Shown here in pieces: positions 15,894-24,324 of a stretch of DNA of 48,449 bases. Numbering within the stretch: position 1 is the first letter of the stretch; the number at the start of each line of letters is the position of its first letter. Location: positions 1 to 48,449 of the forward strand of contig DVIA01000069.1 of the NCBI GenBank assembly GCA_018711655.1, in the 5' to 3' direction. This stretch comes from Candidatus Pullichristensenella avicola. GTDB lineage: Bacteria; Bacillota; Clostridia; Christensenellales; Aristaeellaceae. A program made the translations under genes and the position numbers. The notes below the pieces were generated by a model, which ran no database searches, was not told the origin of the DNA, and saw only the letters and a list, made by a program, of their open reading frames with translations.

Positions 15894-16784
15894 TCAGAAC
15901 TCGATCAATTCGTATTCGCGCGAACCATAGCCCAGTTCCGCGGCGGCCTCGATGGTGTGCATGCCGTTGCGGCTGTTGACGCGCTCCAGGAAATGGTCGC
16001 GGCCCGGGTCGTCAGAGCGGATGACGAGGTCCATGCAGGCCTGGTCCACGGCCACGGGATCGGTGGAGGCGAGGATGCCGATGTCCTGCATGCAGGGATC
16101 CTCGGCCACGACGCAGCAGTCGCAATCCACAGAGAGGTTCTTCATCACGTTGATATAGGCGATGTTGCCGCGGAAGTGCTCCGCAACGCTCATGGCGGCG
16201 TCGGCCATGGCCTCGGGGAAGGCGACGTTGCTGGCGTGCATCGTCCAGGTTTTCAAGCGGTCGGCCGTCCTGCCGGCGGAGTGGATCAGCGCCTTGCCCG
16301 CGCTGGAAGCGCAGCCGATGGAGATCTGTTTGAGCGCGCCGCCGTAGCCGCCCGCCGGATGGCCCTTGAAGTGCGCCAGAACGAGCATGGAATCGTAGCG
16401 GAGAATGTTTTTGCCGACGCGGTTTTCCTTCAGCACCTTGCCCTTCGGAATGGGCCAGACGACGTCCGGGCCTTCGGCGTCCATGATATCCACGTCAAAG
16501 TACCTGGTCCAGCCGTGCTCCACAAGCAGACGGCGGTGGCTGTCGGTGTGGTCGCGCACGCCGCTTGAGGCGTCGCCATAGGCGGTGTTGCATTCCACTA
16601 CCGTGCCGCGCACCGCGTCCACCATCGGCTTCCAGAATTCCGGGCGCAGGAAATTCTGGTTGCCCTGCTCGCCGGTGTGTACCTTGACGGCCACCTTTCC
16701 GGGAAGTTCGACGCCCAGCTTGCGGTAGATGTCCACTACGCGCTCGGGCGTGATGACGCGGGTAAAATAGACCCTGGATTTCAC
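15894..16784 (-). CDS. DUF362 domain protein
   Basis: 296 residues from a GTG. The start is set by AAAGGAG, which is 9 bases before the GTG at 16784 but directly abuts the ATG at 16793. The sequence runs KSRVYFTRVITPERVV, VAVKVHTGEQGNQNFLRP, VECNTAYGDASS, HFKGHPAGGYGGALKQISIG, NLSVDCDCCVVAEDPCMQDI, SDDPGRDHFLERV, the ordered landmarks of DUF362 proteins. The cluster of Cys near DCDCC/DPCMQ suggests a metal or Fe-S site. DUF362 proteins often occur with ferredoxins and redox proteins, but no reaction is firmly assigned. Here the partner is a flavodoxin 22 bases upstream, and both appear to be under TetR control. Confidence 0.85.
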   Translation of the reverse strand: MKSRVYFTRVITPERVVDIYRKLGVELPGKVAVKVHTGEQGNQNFLRPEFWKPMVDAVRGTVVECNTAYGDASSGVRDHTDSHRRLLVEHGWTRYFDVDIMDAEGPDVVWPIPKGKVLKENRVGKNILRYDSMLVLAHFKGHPAGGYGGALKQISIGCASSAGKALIHSAGRTADRLKTWTMHASNVAFPEAMADAAMSVAEHFRGNIAYINVMKNLSVDCDCCVVAEDPCMQDIGILASTDPVAVDQACMDLVIRSDDPGRDHFLERVNSRNGMHTIEAAAELGYGSREYELIEF

Positions 16785-16806
16785 GCTTTGCATCTCCTTT
16801 CCGCGC

Positions 16807-17280
16807 TCAGGCGTCGAGGGCGGCCTTGGCCCAGGCTCCCGCGCCCGCGCCGCCGAGCAGTTTGCCCGCCTTCCACTGCGCCTGCGGGTAGGCATTTTGC
16901 AGGTTGCGCGCCGCGCCCTCTATGCCGCTGCCGCCCGAGGTGGCGAAGGGGATGAGCGTTTTGCCGGCAAGATCGCATCCATCCAGGAAAGTATCGACGA
17001 TGCGCGGCTCCACATACCACCAGATGGGGAAACCGACAAAGATCGCGTCGTAGCGCGCCGCATCCGGCATTTCGCCGGCGATTGCGGGGCGGCAGGCGGC
17101 GTCGTTCATCTCTACGGAACTGCGGCTGTTTTTCTTTGTCCAGTCGAGGTCGGCGGCGGTGTACGGCGTTTCGGGGCGGATCTGATACAGGTCCGCGCCC
17201 ACGGCCGCGGCGATCTCCCTGGCCGCGCGCGCGGTTACGCCGCTGGCAGAAAAGTATGCCACCAATATCTTTTTGCGCAT
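16807..17280 (-). CDS. Flavodoxin-like FMN protein
   Basis: 157 residues. The start [20 protein letters not shown] carries the phosphate-binding loop (SASGVTA, 11-17); the mid-region [17 protein letters not shown] and later [18 protein letters not shown] match the flavodoxin_4 family. These are electron carriers or NAD(P)H:quinone-type reductases that bind FMN. GAAGGAG about 8 bases upstream fixes the ATG at 17280. First gene of the leftward TetR-controlled operon, with a leader of about 130 bases after the operator-bearing promoter. Similar TetR-flavodoxin pairs respond to quinone or oxidative stress in some Firmicutes; that link is only a suggestion here. Confidence 0.88.
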   Translation of the reverse strand: MRKKILVAYFSASGVTARAAREIAAAVGADLYQIRPETPYTAADLDWTKKNSRSSVEMNDAACRPAIAGEMPDAARYDAIFVGFPIWWYVEPRIVDTFLDGCDLAGKTLIPFATSGGSGIEGAARNLQNAYPQAQWKAGKLLGGAGAGAWAKAALDA

Positions 17281-17394
17281 TTCAAACACTCCTTCAGAAC
17301 CCAAAAATCTCTGCGCGTATGCGCCCTGCGTCTGTTGGCCAGAGGGCGGGCGGCGGCGAGGCGCGCGAGCGCTTCTTTCGCAGCCGCCGCATTC

Positions 17395-17444
17395 TGACAC
17401 TCTGTCAACACATACAGGATAGCACTGTTCTGACAAAGTGTCAA
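17395..17444 (-). promoter_or_regulatory. Promoter of the flavodoxin-DUF362-TetR operon with two TetR-type operators
   Basis: Read leftward: TTGACA (17444-17439), 17-base spacer, TATCCT (17421-17416), predicted start near 17409. Two palindromes of the same form, TGACA-N3-TGTCA, lie at 17431-17443 (overlapping the -35) and 17395-17407 (just after the start point), 36 bases apart centre to centre. A dimeric repressor at both would block polymerase. The regulator encoded at the end of this operon is the obvious candidate. Confidence 0.82.
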
Positions 17445-17450
17445 TACCAT

Positions 17451-17490
17451 GTTTGTAAAAAATACCGCCCTGGTCCTGCGACCCGGGCGG
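17451..17490 (-). terminator. Intrinsic terminator of the glycosyltransferase/HAD operon
   Basis: Leftward, CCGCCC pairs with GGGCGG with an inner GGTC/GACC extension and one mismatch, followed by TATTTTTTAC. It separates this operon from the adjacent TetR-controlled promoter. Confidence 0.75.
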
Positions 17491-17509
17491 GGGAGCGTCA
17501 AGCGGCGCG

Positions 17510-18634
17510 TTACTGGCGCAGGGCGAGGTCGCGGGCGGCCTCGGCAATGCGCTTGGCGTTATCAAAGCGGCGATAGGCGCGCTGCGCTTCGCGAATGCGG
17601 GCAAGCTCCGCGCCATTGTTTTCCAGAAGGCGGTTGACCGCTTCCGGCAGGCGCTTGAGGCCCGTAGAAACGATGCCCAGGCCATAGCGCTCCACCAGTT
17701 CCGGGTTGCCCTGTTCCTGGCCGGGCAGCGCGCCGGTAATGATCAGGGGCACGTTCATCACCACGGCTTCAAAGAAGGAATTGGGGCTGCCGCGGGCGAT
17801 CATGATATCGCTGTCGTTCATCAGCGCCTCAATTTCCGTTACGAAGCCGAGAATGCGCACGCGCTCGCCGTATTTGCGCTTGAGCAGCGCCTCCAGGCGC
17901 TTTTTCAGTTGCTTGTTGCGCCCGCAGATGATGGTCAAATGCACGTCGGTTTTTGTCATCAATTCGTGCGCATAGGAGCCGAGCATGCCGCTGCCCTCGC
18001 CGCCGGACATCATCAGGCATTTTGCCGGCCGCGCAGGGTCGTAGGCGGGTTTTTCCAGGCGCTGGGCCATATCCGTAAAGCGGCGGCGCGTGGGGAAGCC
18101 GATTTTGAGGATGCGTTCGCGGGGCACCCCATAGGCAAGCGTGCGCTCCACGGCCTCGTCGGTGGCGCAAACGGTGAGCGCCGAGCGCGGATCGCACCAC
18201 GAGGGATGCACTGTTACCGGATCGGCCTGCACGGAAACGAAGGGAATGTCCAACCCATGCTCCTCGCAGACGGTGAGCAGCGAGGAATTGAACATCGGGT
18301 GCGTGGTGAGAACCACGTCCGGCCGCTCCCGGGCCACAACTTCGATGAAGCGCTTTTCCGCCCAGGTGGACATCAGGGAGCAATAGGTATCGTTAAAGCG
18401 CGTGCCAAAATCCCACGTCAGTTTCCACAGAAACTTGGCGTGGCGGGTGACGACGCCGTAGCTGTCGCCAATGGCGGTGACGGACTTGCCCACCAGATCC
18501 TCGAAGCCGTCCACCGTTTTGACCTCCACCTCCGGCATTTCGGCAAACCAGTCCATCAGCGCGTCGGAAATGGATTTGTGCCCGCAGCCGGTGTGCGTGG
18601 TGGTGATCAGCAAAATCTTCTTTTTTGCGCTCAT
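17510..18634 (-). CDS. MGDG-synthase/UgtP-type glycosyltransferase (processive diacylglycerol glycosyltransferase family)
   Basis: 374 residues, GT-B fold, GT28 family. The N-terminal [17 protein letters not shown] is the MGDG-synthase domain motif. The C-terminal half holds the nucleotide-sugar region with [45 protein letters not shown] and [18 protein letters not shown]. Members such as UgtP transfer sugars from UDP-glucose or UDP-galactose to diacylglycerol, making membrane glycolipids and lipoteichoic-acid anchors at the cytoplasmic face. No transmembrane segment is seen, in keeping with a peripheral enzyme. The start overlaps the upstream HAD gene stop (ATGA), so the two are co-translated. 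Confidence 0.88.
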   Translation of the reverse strand: MSAKKKILLITTTHTGCGHKSISDALMDWFAEMPEVEVKTVDGFEDLVGKSVTAIGDSYGVVTRHAKFLWKLTWDFGTRFNDTYCSLMSTWAEKRFIEVVARERPDVVLTTHPMFNSSLLTVCEEHGLDIPFVSVQADPVTVHPSWCDPRSALTVCATDEAVERTLAYGVPRERILKIGFPTRRRFTDMAQRLEKPAYDPARPAKCLMMSGGEGSGMLGSYAHELMTKTDVHLTIICGRNKQLKKRLEALLKRKYGERVRILGFVTEIEALMNDSDIMIARGSPNSFFEAVVMNVPLIITGALPGQEQGNPELVERYGLGIVSTGLKRLPEAVNRLLENNGAELARIREAQRAYRRFDNAKRIAEAARDLALRQ

Positions 18635-19431
18635 GGACGCACCCTCACAGGCTCCGCGCCCGCGGGAATATCGCCCACGCCGCGCAGCACATAATGCGGT
18701 TGATAGGGATAGGTCGCCATGCTTTCCAGACTGGTCACGCCTGAAAGCACCAGCACGGTATCCATGCCGGATTCGATGCCGGCCACCACGTCCGTATCCA
18801 TGCGGTCGCCAATGATCACCGTATCCTCCGGCGCGGCGTTCAGGCGGCTTTGCGCGTGGCGCATCATCAGCGGGTTGGGCTTGCCGATGAAGTACGCCTG
18901 CCGGCCGCAGGCCATTTCGATGGGCGAAATGAGCGCGCGGCAGGCCGGGGCGATGCCGTTTTCGATGGGGCCGGTGATGTCCGGGTTCGTGCCCAGAAGC
19001 TTTGCGCCGTTGCGCACCAGATGCACGGCCTTCTGGATTTTTTCAAAGCTGTAGCCGCTGGTTTCGCCCACGACCACATAGTCCGGGTTGACGTCGTTCA
19101 TGGAAAAACCGGCGTCGTAAAGCGCGCCCACCAGCCCCGCCTCGCCGATGACGTAGGCCGAGCCGCCGGGGCACTGGCTTTTCAGGTAGCTGGCCGTGGC
19201 CAGGGCGCTGGTATAGAAGTGCTCCTCGCCCACGTCCAGGCCGAGCCGGTGCAGCTTTTGTTTTAGCTCCTTGGGGCTGCGCTCCGAGGAGTTGGTGAGA
19301 AAAATGTATTCCTTGCCATTGCTTTCCAGCCAGTCCACGAATTCGCGAACGCCCGGCAAAAGCAGATTGCCGTGATAGATCACGCCGTCCATATCGCTGA
19401 TGAACGCTTTTTTCCGCCGCAATTCCTCCAA
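18631..19431 (-). CDS. HAD-IIA family phosphatase (NagD/PGP-like)
   Basis: 266 residues from a TTG at 19431, chosen because AAAGGAG (plus-strand CTCCTTT at 19440-19446) is 8 bases upstream. Motif I SDMDGVIYHG (Asp13, Asp15), motif II FLTNSS (45-49), motif III lysine in IGKPNPLM (182-189) and motif IV IGDRMDTDVV (207-216) are all present. The cap type between motifs II and III is that of subclass IIA (NagD, AraL, phosphoglycolate phosphatase). Substrates are small phosphate esters; the exact one is unknown. It is the first gene of a two-gene leftward operon with the diacylglycerol glycosyltransferase, hinting at a glycerol-phosphate or lipid-linked role (inference). Confidence 0.87.
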   Translation of the reverse strand: MEELRRKKAFISDMDGVIYHGNLLLPGVREFVDWLESNGKEYIFLTNSSERSPKELKQKLHRLGLDVGEEHFYTSALATASYLKSQCPGGSAYVIGEAGLVGALYDAGFSMNDVNPDYVVVGETSGYSFEKIQKAVHLVRNGAKLLGTNPDITGPIENGIAPACRALISPIEMACGRQAYFIGKPNPLMMRHAQSRLNAAPEDTVIIGDRMDTDVVAGIESGMDTVLVLSGVTSLESMATYPYQPHYVLRGVGDIPAGAEPVRVRP

Positions 19432-19482
19432 GAGTCCCACTCCTTTGCGCGTCCGCTTTTCCCCGTGCGGACGCCTGACCAT

Positions 19483-19511
19483 ATTATACATGATGAACTG
19501 CGTTTTGAAAA
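19483..19511 (-). promoter_or_regulatory. Promoter of the HAD/glycosyltransferase operon
   Basis: Leftward TTTTCA (19511-19506), 17-base spacer, TATAAT (19488-19483), giving a leader of about 45 bases to the TTG start. Confidence 0.7.
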
Positions 19512-19519
19512 GCGAAACT

Positions 19520-19547
19520 TTGCTTTTTGCGTCATTTCTGCTATAAT
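19520..19547 (+). promoter_or_regulatory. Promoter directly abutting the DNA glycosylase start codon
   Basis: TTGCTT (19520-19525), 16-base spacer, TATAAT (19542-19547). Seven bases after the -10 is the A of the ATG at 19554, so the message is predicted to be leaderless. The -35 is weak. Confidence 0.7.
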
Positions 19548-19553
19548 ACTGCC

Positions 19554-20039
19554 ATGGAAAGAATCGAAGGCTACGCGCCCGTGGCGGATGCGAACAGCCG
19601 TTTGCTGGTTCTGGGCACGATGCCCAGCGTGGAATCGCTGCGGGCGGGGTTTTACTACGCCCATCCGCGCAACGCCTTCTGGCGCATCCTTGCGGACGTT
19701 GTGGGCGCGCCCCTGCCGCAAACCACGGCGGAAAAACAGGCGTTGGCGCTGGAAAACGGCGTCGCTTTGTGGGACGTGCTGCGCGCCTGCACGCGCCGCG
19801 GATCGCTTGACAGCGCCATTCGCAACGCGGAAGCGAACGACTTTGCCGCCTTTTTCCGCGACCATGCGCGCATTGAGCGCGTGCTGTTCAACGGCGCGGC
19901 GGCGCAAAGGCTGTTTCTGCGCCTCTGCCCCGGCGCGCTGGCGGGCCGCGCAAGCGCGCGCCTGCCCTCTACCAGCCCCGCTTATACGCTTTCCTACGAA
20001 CAGAAACGCGAACTTTGGAGAAAGGAACTGCTGCTATGA
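19554..20039 (+). CDS. Family 6 uracil/hypoxanthine-DNA glycosylase (HDG type)
   Basis: 161 residues. LLVLGTMPSVESLR (17-30) holds the GTMPS motif 1, YYAHPRNAFWRIL follows, and LPSTSPAYTLSYEQKR (137-152) is motif 2 of UDG family 6. This family was described as hypoxanthine-DNA glycosylase, removing deaminated adenine. Its Asn in HPRNAFW (Asn40) takes the catalytic place. There is no ribosome site before the ATG, and the -10 hexamer ends 6 bases upstream, so translation is probably leaderless. The stop overlaps the next start (ATGA), tying it to pyrimidine nucleoside phosphorylase: repair of deaminated bases beside nucleoside salvage. Confidence 0.85.
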   Translation: MERIEGYAPVADANSRLLVLGTMPSVESLRAGFYYAHPRNAFWRILADVVGAPLPQTTAEKQALALENGVALWDVLRACTRRGSLDSAIRNAEANDFAAFFRDHARIERVLFNGAAAQRLFLRLCPGALAGRASARLPSTSPAYTLSYEQKRELWRKELLL

Positions 20040-21349
20040 CGGAGATACGTCCCAACGAAGTCCTGCGCAAAAAGCGCTTTGGCGGCGAATTGAACGAGGC
20101 GGAGATCCGCGCCTTTGTGCGCGGCGTGACCGAGGGGACCTGGGCCGACTATCAGATCTCCGCGCTTTTGATGGCCATCTGCATCCAGGGCATGTCCGAC
20201 CGGGAGACGCTGGCCCTGACGCTGGCCATGGCCAAATCCGGCGATACGCTGGACTTGAAGGACATTCCCGGCGTCAAGGCGGACAAGCACTCCACCGGCG
20301 GCGTGGGCGATACCACCAGCCTCATCCTCGTGCCGCTGACCGCCGCCTGCGGGCTGAAGGTGGCGAAGATGTCCGGCCGCGGACTGGGTTTCACCGGCGG
20401 CACGCTGGACAAATTGGAATCCATCCCCGGCATGAACGTCAACCTGAGCGTGGAGGAATTCAAGCGCATCGTTTGCCGCGTCGGTTGCGCCATCGCCGGC
20501 CAGACCGCCGAACTCGCCCCCGCGGACAAGGTGCTCTACGCCCTGCGCGACGTCACCGAAACGGTCGATTGCCTGCCGCTGGTGGTTTCCTCCATCCTTT
20601 CCAAAAAGCTGGCCGCCGGCTGCGACGTGGTGGTGCTCGACGTCAAAACCGGCTCTGGCGCCATTATGGACACGCCGGAAAAATCCCGCAAACTGGCCGA
20701 GGACATGGTGCGCATCGGCAACCTCAGCGGCCGCCGTTTTTCGGCACTCATCACCGATATGGATCAGCCCCTGGGCATGTACATCGGCAACGCGCTGGAG
20801 GTGGAAGAGGCCATCGACGTCCTCGCTGGCCGCACGGCCGGGCCCTTGCGCGACGTTTCCCTGACGCTTGGCGCGCACATGCTCAGAAACGCCGGCATCG
20901 CGCCCTCGGTGGCGGCGGGCAAAACGATGCTGGAGGAAAAGATCGCCTCCGGCGCGGGGCTTGCGAAATTTGCCGAAATGATTGAGGCGCAGGGCGGCGA
21001 CCCGCGCGTGTGCGAAGATACCGGCCTTTTGCCCAAGGCGCCGCGCCGCGTCGATCTGCCCGCCCCGGACGACGGCTACATATCCGCCATCCGCACCGCC
21101 GATGTGGGCAACGCGGCGCGCCTTTTGGGCGCGGGTAGGCTGCGCAAGGAGGACGCCGTAGATCCCGCCGTGGGCGTGGTCATGCGCCGGCGCGTGGGCG
21201 AGTACGTCCGCCGGGGCGAGGCGCTTTTGACGCTGCACGCCGGCCCGCGCTCGGACGTGACCGGCGCGCTGAATCTCCTTGGCCGCGCCGTTTCGCTTTC
21301 GCGCGAAAAGACGGCGGCGCCGGAATTGATCCATGCGGTGGTGGAGTAG
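20036..21349 (+). CDS. pdp: Pyrimidine-nucleoside (thymidine) phosphorylase
   Basis: 437 residues. The hallmark DKHSTGGVGDTTSLIL (83-98) with Lys84, Ser86 and Thr87 binds phosphate and substrate; KMSGRGLGFTGGTLDKLE (111-128) follows, and the C-terminal domain ends near SREKTAAPELIHAVVE. The enzyme splits uridine, thymidine or deoxyuridine with phosphate into base and (deoxy)ribose 1-phosphate. GGAGAAAGGA lies upstream of the ATG at 20036, inside the preceding gene, with which it overlaps by four bases. Its last 17 bases overlap the start of the membrane protein that follows. The full length agrees with the family. Confidence 0.94.
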   Translation: MTEIRPNEVLRKKRFGGELNEAEIRAFVRGVTEGTWADYQISALLMAICIQGMSDRETLALTLAMAKSGDTLDLKDIPGVKADKHSTGGVGDTTSLILVPLTAACGLKVAKMSGRGLGFTGGTLDKLESIPGMNVNLSVEEFKRIVCRVGCAIAGQTAELAPADKVLYALRDVTETVDCLPLVVSSILSKKLAAGCDVVVLDVKTGSGAIMDTPEKSRKLAEDMVRIGNLSGRRFSALITDMDQPLGMYIGNALEVEEAIDVLAGRTAGPLRDVSLTLGAHMLRNAGIAPSVAAGKTMLEEKIASGAGLAKFAEMIEAQGGDPRVCEDTGLLPKAPRRVDLPAPDDGYISAIRTADVGNAARLLGAGRLRKEDAVDPAVGVVMRRRVGEYVRRGEALLTLHAGPRSDVTGALNLLGRAVSLSREKTAAPELIHAVVE

Positions 21350-22256
21350 GCTGCGCGGCGGCCTCGCGCGCGCGGCTCGGAACCGGCGGGGCGACGTGCG
21401 CACGGCGTGGAAAATCCTTCTGGCCTGCGCGCTTTACCTGGGGTGGACGTGGTTGGCCGGATACGGCCTTGCGCGCGGCTTTTCGGCGCTCTTTGCGGCC
21501 TGGAACCTCAACGCGGACACACTTTTGCGCGCGCCGGCCTGGGCGCGGCTGCTGGCGGAAAACTCCGGGCGCGTCGTTTCGCTGATCAGCAGCGCCGGCG
21601 TCGTCGCGCTTTCCGCCGGAATGATGCGCCTGTTCCGTTTGGGTCGCTTTCCCCGCCTGCGCGCCGGGCATTTCGCGTTGGGCGCGCTGGGCGGCGCGTT
21701 GGCGGTCGGGATGGGCGCGGCGCTGTTTCTGGCGTTGGATTCCATGCGCCTGTACGAGCGCGGCTTTGTTCTGCGCGCCGATATGGCGTGGATGCTGGCG
21801 GTATACGCGCTGGCGGCGCTGGCCGAAGAACGCTTCGACCGCGCGGTGATCCTGCGCACGGCGGCGCAGGCGCGGCAGGTGTGGGGCTATGTCGCTTCGG
21901 CGCTGGTGTTTTTTGCGATGACGGGCGGCTATGCGCTGCGGCCTCTGGGCATGGTCAACATGGCGCTTACCGCCGTTATCTGTGCGCGCCTGAGCGATAC
22001 GGGGCGCGCCGGGGTTTCGGCGGGCCTGCGCTTTGGCTGGAGTTGGGCTTCGGGCGGTTTGCTGGCCTTTCCCGGGGCCAACACGGGCGCGCAGACCGGC
22101 GCCCGGCTTTACGCCGTGTCGGAGGATTGGCTCACAGGCGGCGGGGGCGGCCTCATTTGCGGCGCATGGATGACCTGTCTGCTCCTTGCGCTGCTTGTCT
22201 GGCTCTTTCTGCCGGCCCTTCGCCATGGAATGGCGCGCCTGCGCAAGGGGCGCTGA
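21333..22256 (+). CDS. Multi-pass membrane protein related to CPBP (Abi) intramembrane proteases
   Basis: 307 residues with about seven hydrophobic segments. The segment ALAEERFDRAVIL (162-174) matches the CPBP/Abi motif 1 (EExxxR, Glu165-Glu166...Arg170). A helix with ALVFFAMTGGYAL stands where motif 2 normally supplies FxxxH, and NMALTAVICARL resembles the motif 3 helix. The motif 2 histidine is missing (Gly), so proteolytic activity is doubtful. The start lies 17 bases inside the upstream phosphorylase with no clear ribosome site, so translation probably depends on re-initiation. Family assignment is moderate; it may be an unrelated membrane protein with a chance EExxxR. Confidence 0.6.
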   Translation: MRWWSRLRGGLARAARNRRGDVRTAWKILLACALYLGWTWLAGYGLARGFSALFAAWNLNADTLLRAPAWARLLAENSGRVVSLISSAGVVALSAGMMRLFRLGRFPRLRAGHFALGALGGALAVGMGAALFLALDSMRLYERGFVLRADMAWMLAVYALAALAEERFDRAVILRTAAQARQVWGYVASALVFFAMTGGYALRPLGMVNMALTAVICARLSDTGRAGVSAGLRFGWSWASGGLLAFPGANTGAQTGARLYAVSEDWLTGGGGGLICGAWMTCLLLALLVWLFLPALRHGMARLRKGR

Positions 22257-22263
22257 AGCGCGT

Positions 22264-22310
22264 GAAAACGCCCCGCGTCGGGCCAAGCCGGCGCGGGGCG
22301 TTTTCGTTTT
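22264..22310 (+). terminator. Intrinsic terminator of the glycosylase-phosphorylase-membrane protein operon
   Basis: A 14-bp perfect stem GAAAACGCCCCGCG / CGCGGGGCGTTTTC, loop with an extra GGC/GCC pairing, then GTTTT. Confidence 0.92.
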
Positions 22311-22490
22311 CCCCCATAAGAGGGCGTCGCGCCTGCGCAACGCTGGCGGCGTCGCGATTCCTGCTCCGCGCCCGGCCGCTTTCGGGGGAGGGGTTGACGC
22401 TGCGCTTACCGCGCTGCGCCGGTTTGGCCTGGCGCGGGGGGAACCGTCCGGGTGCGAAGGCGGACGGGGTTCATCAACGGCGATGGCGTT

Positions 22491-22534
22491 GGAAAAACGC
22501 GCCGCGGCCTGAGGGAATCGCTCAGGGCCGCGGC
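22491..22534 (-). terminator. Intrinsic terminator overlapping the end of the alpha/beta hydrolase gene
   Basis: Leftward, GCCGCGGCCCTGAG pairs with CTCA-GGCCGCGGC (one bulge), then GCGTTTTTCC. The stop codon at 22524-22522 lies in the stem. Confidence 0.85.
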
Positions 22535-23451
22535 AGGGTTTCGGCAAAGAACTGCTTCAGCGCGGTTTCTATGCCGGGTTTGTCCACCAGATAGCTGAAG
22601 CCATGGTCCGCCCCGGGCACGGTGATCAGCCGTTTGGCGGATGCGCAGCGCGCATAATTCTCCCGCGACATTTCACAGGGCACGAAATTGTCGGCTTCGC
22701 CGTGAACCAGCAACACCGGCACGCGGCACGTTTCCAACGCCTGCGCGGCGCTGGCCGCCTCAAGGTCGAAGCGCCCGAACAGGCGCGCGCCCAGGTGCAA
22801 AAGGAAATACGCCGGCCGCACGGGCAGATGCAGTTGACGAACGACCTTGCGCAGGATCGCCCGCGGCGAAGTGTAGCCGCTATCGGCGATGATGCCGCGC
22901 ACGCTGGCTGGCAGATCCAACGCGCTGGCCATCAGCACCGTGGCCGCGCCCATGGAGATGCCGTCCAGGTAGATCGCCGAGGGATGGCGGCGTTCATCCG
23001 CCCATCGCGCCCAGGCCAGGCAGTCCCAGCGCTCGTTCACGCCAAAGGCGATGGTTTTGCCGCCGCTTTTGCTGTGCGCGCGCTGATCTGCCAGCAAAAG
23101 CGCGAACCCCTGCTCCAGATAGAATTGCAGCACGCAACCAAAATCGCGCGCCGCGCAGGAACGCCAGCCGTGGAACAGCAGGATCGTCGGCCGGCCTTCC
23201 TGCGCGTTGCAAAGCCGTCCGTGCAGGCGCACGCCGTCGAAGGAAGTGATTTCCACCTCTTCAAAATGCAGCGATTCGTAGAACGCCCGCCCCGCGCGCA
23301 TTGCCGCCGCAAGGCTTCCGTAGCGGGATTCTTCAAAGACGTTGAGCGTTTTTGCGCGCTGGTGGCGGCGGAAGGCCAGACAGTAGCACAGCCAGGTCGC
23401 CAGCAGAAACGCCCCCGCCAGCAGCGCCAAGGCGAGCAGGAGGGCCTTCAC
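22522..23451 (-). CDS. Membrane-anchored alpha/beta hydrolase
   Basis: 309 residues from GTG. One hydrophobic N-terminal helix (about 3-26) is followed by a soluble hydrolase domain: oxyanion LLFHGWRS (91-98), nucleophile elbow GISMGA with Ser166, acid Asp254 in GEADNFVP and His283 in GADHGFSY, a complete triad. It resembles YqkD/BEM46-type hydrolases of the Firmicutes, whose substrates are unknown esters or lipids. The GTG overlaps the patatin stop (GTGA) and GGGGAGG precedes it. It is the last gene of a leftward unit with deformylase-like and patatin genes, so a lipid or acyl-ester role is reasonable (inference). Confidence 0.87.
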   Translation of the reverse strand: MKALLLALALLAGAFLLATWLCYCLAFRRHQRAKTLNVFEESRYGSLAAAMRAGRAFYESLHFEEVEITSFDGVRLHGRLCNAQEGRPTILLFHGWRSCAARDFGCVLQFYLEQGFALLLADQRAHSKSGGKTIAFGVNERWDCLAWARWADERRHPSAIYLDGISMGAATVLMASALDLPASVRGIIADSGYTSPRAILRKVVRQLHLPVRPAYFLLHLGARLFGRFDLEAASAAQALETCRVPVLLVHGEADNFVPCEMSRENYARCASAKRLITVPGADHGFSYLVDKPGIETALKQFFAETLPRP

Positions 23452-24314
23452 GCCGTTTCCTCCCCGTTCGCGGCAAGGAAGCGCTTCATGGCCGGCAACG
23501 CCGAAAGCGCGTCCCGCCGGCCCAATTCGTAAAGACTGCGCAACCGCTCCGGATCGCGCTCCAGGCGGCCGATCTCCGGCCTGCGGCTGGGGCGGACGAC
23601 GAACGCGCGCCCCTCGGCCGCGGCTTGCTGAATGTATTTTTCCTCTGCGTCGCACAGTTCCACACGCCGCGCCAGGGTTGCAAGAAAGCGCGGGTATTTG
23701 CGGTAGCGCCCGTTGAGCAGGGGAATGTTGTCGCTCTTGCGCTTGAAACCGGCCTCCTTGGTCAAAACCACGACGTTGCGCGCGTAACCCATGCGCTCAA
23801 AGGCCGCCAGGGGCACGCTGTCGGCAATGCCGCCGTCCAGGTAGGGCTTGCCTTCCAGCATGACGATGCGCGAAACATAGGGCATGGAGGCGGAGGCGCG
23901 CAGATAGTCCATTTGCGCAAACAGGTCGCTCACGCGCGGATACTCGCCCTCGCCCGTTTCGAGGTTGGTCACGCCCACATAAAAGGCGGTGGGGGAGGCC
24001 ATGAAGGCTTCGTTGTCAAAGGGATCGAGCCTTTCGGGAATATCGTGGTAACACAGCTTTTCCCCCACGGCGTTGCCTGTGGTGAGCAGCGAATACACGC
24101 TCATAAACCCGCGGTCGCGGCAGTATCTGGTGAAATAGCGGATGCTGCGCCCACGCTGTCCGGAAACGAACGAGCAGCCGTGCACCGCGCCCGCGGAAAC
24201 GCCGATCACGCCGTCAAAAGCCGTGCGCAGGCCCGCTTCGTCCATCACATCCAGCACGCCGGCGGTGTAAATGCCGCGCATGCCGCCGCCTTCAAGCACC
24301 AATCCAGTTTGCAT
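23448..24314 (-). CDS. Patatin-like phospholipase
   Basis: 288 residues. The oxyanion loop LEGGGMRGIYTAGVL (7-21), the nucleophile in GVSAGA (Ser40) and the catalytic Asp160 in YLDGGIADS form the Ser-Asp dyad of patatin lipases. The rest, with SASMPYVSRIVMLEG and VLTKEAGFKRK, follows the YchK/RssA-like bacterial branch. These cytosolic enzymes hydrolyse acyl esters of membrane lipids. GAGGAGG lies about 6 bases before the ATG. It is 10 bases after the deformylase-like gene and overlaps the hydrolase gene downstream. Confidence 0.92.
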   Translation of the reverse strand: MQTGLVLEGGGMRGIYTAGVLDVMDEAGLRTAFDGVIGVSAGAVHGCSFVSGQRGRSIRYFTRYCRDRGFMSVYSLLTTGNAVGEKLCYHDIPERLDPFDNEAFMASPTAFYVGVTNLETGEGEYPRVSDLFAQMDYLRASASMPYVSRIVMLEGKPYLDGGIADSVPLAAFERMGYARNVVVLTKEAGFKRKSDNIPLLNGRYRKYPRFLATLARRVELCDAEEKYIQQAAAEGRAFVVRPSRRPEIGRLERDPERLRSLYELGRRDALSALPAMKRFLAANGEETA

Positions 24315-24324
24315 GGTTTCCTCC

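Noticed and set aside
22315-22490. A small gene between the two facing terminators
   Set aside because: No ribosome site and a composition of random GC-rich DNA; it is a short spacer between convergent operons.
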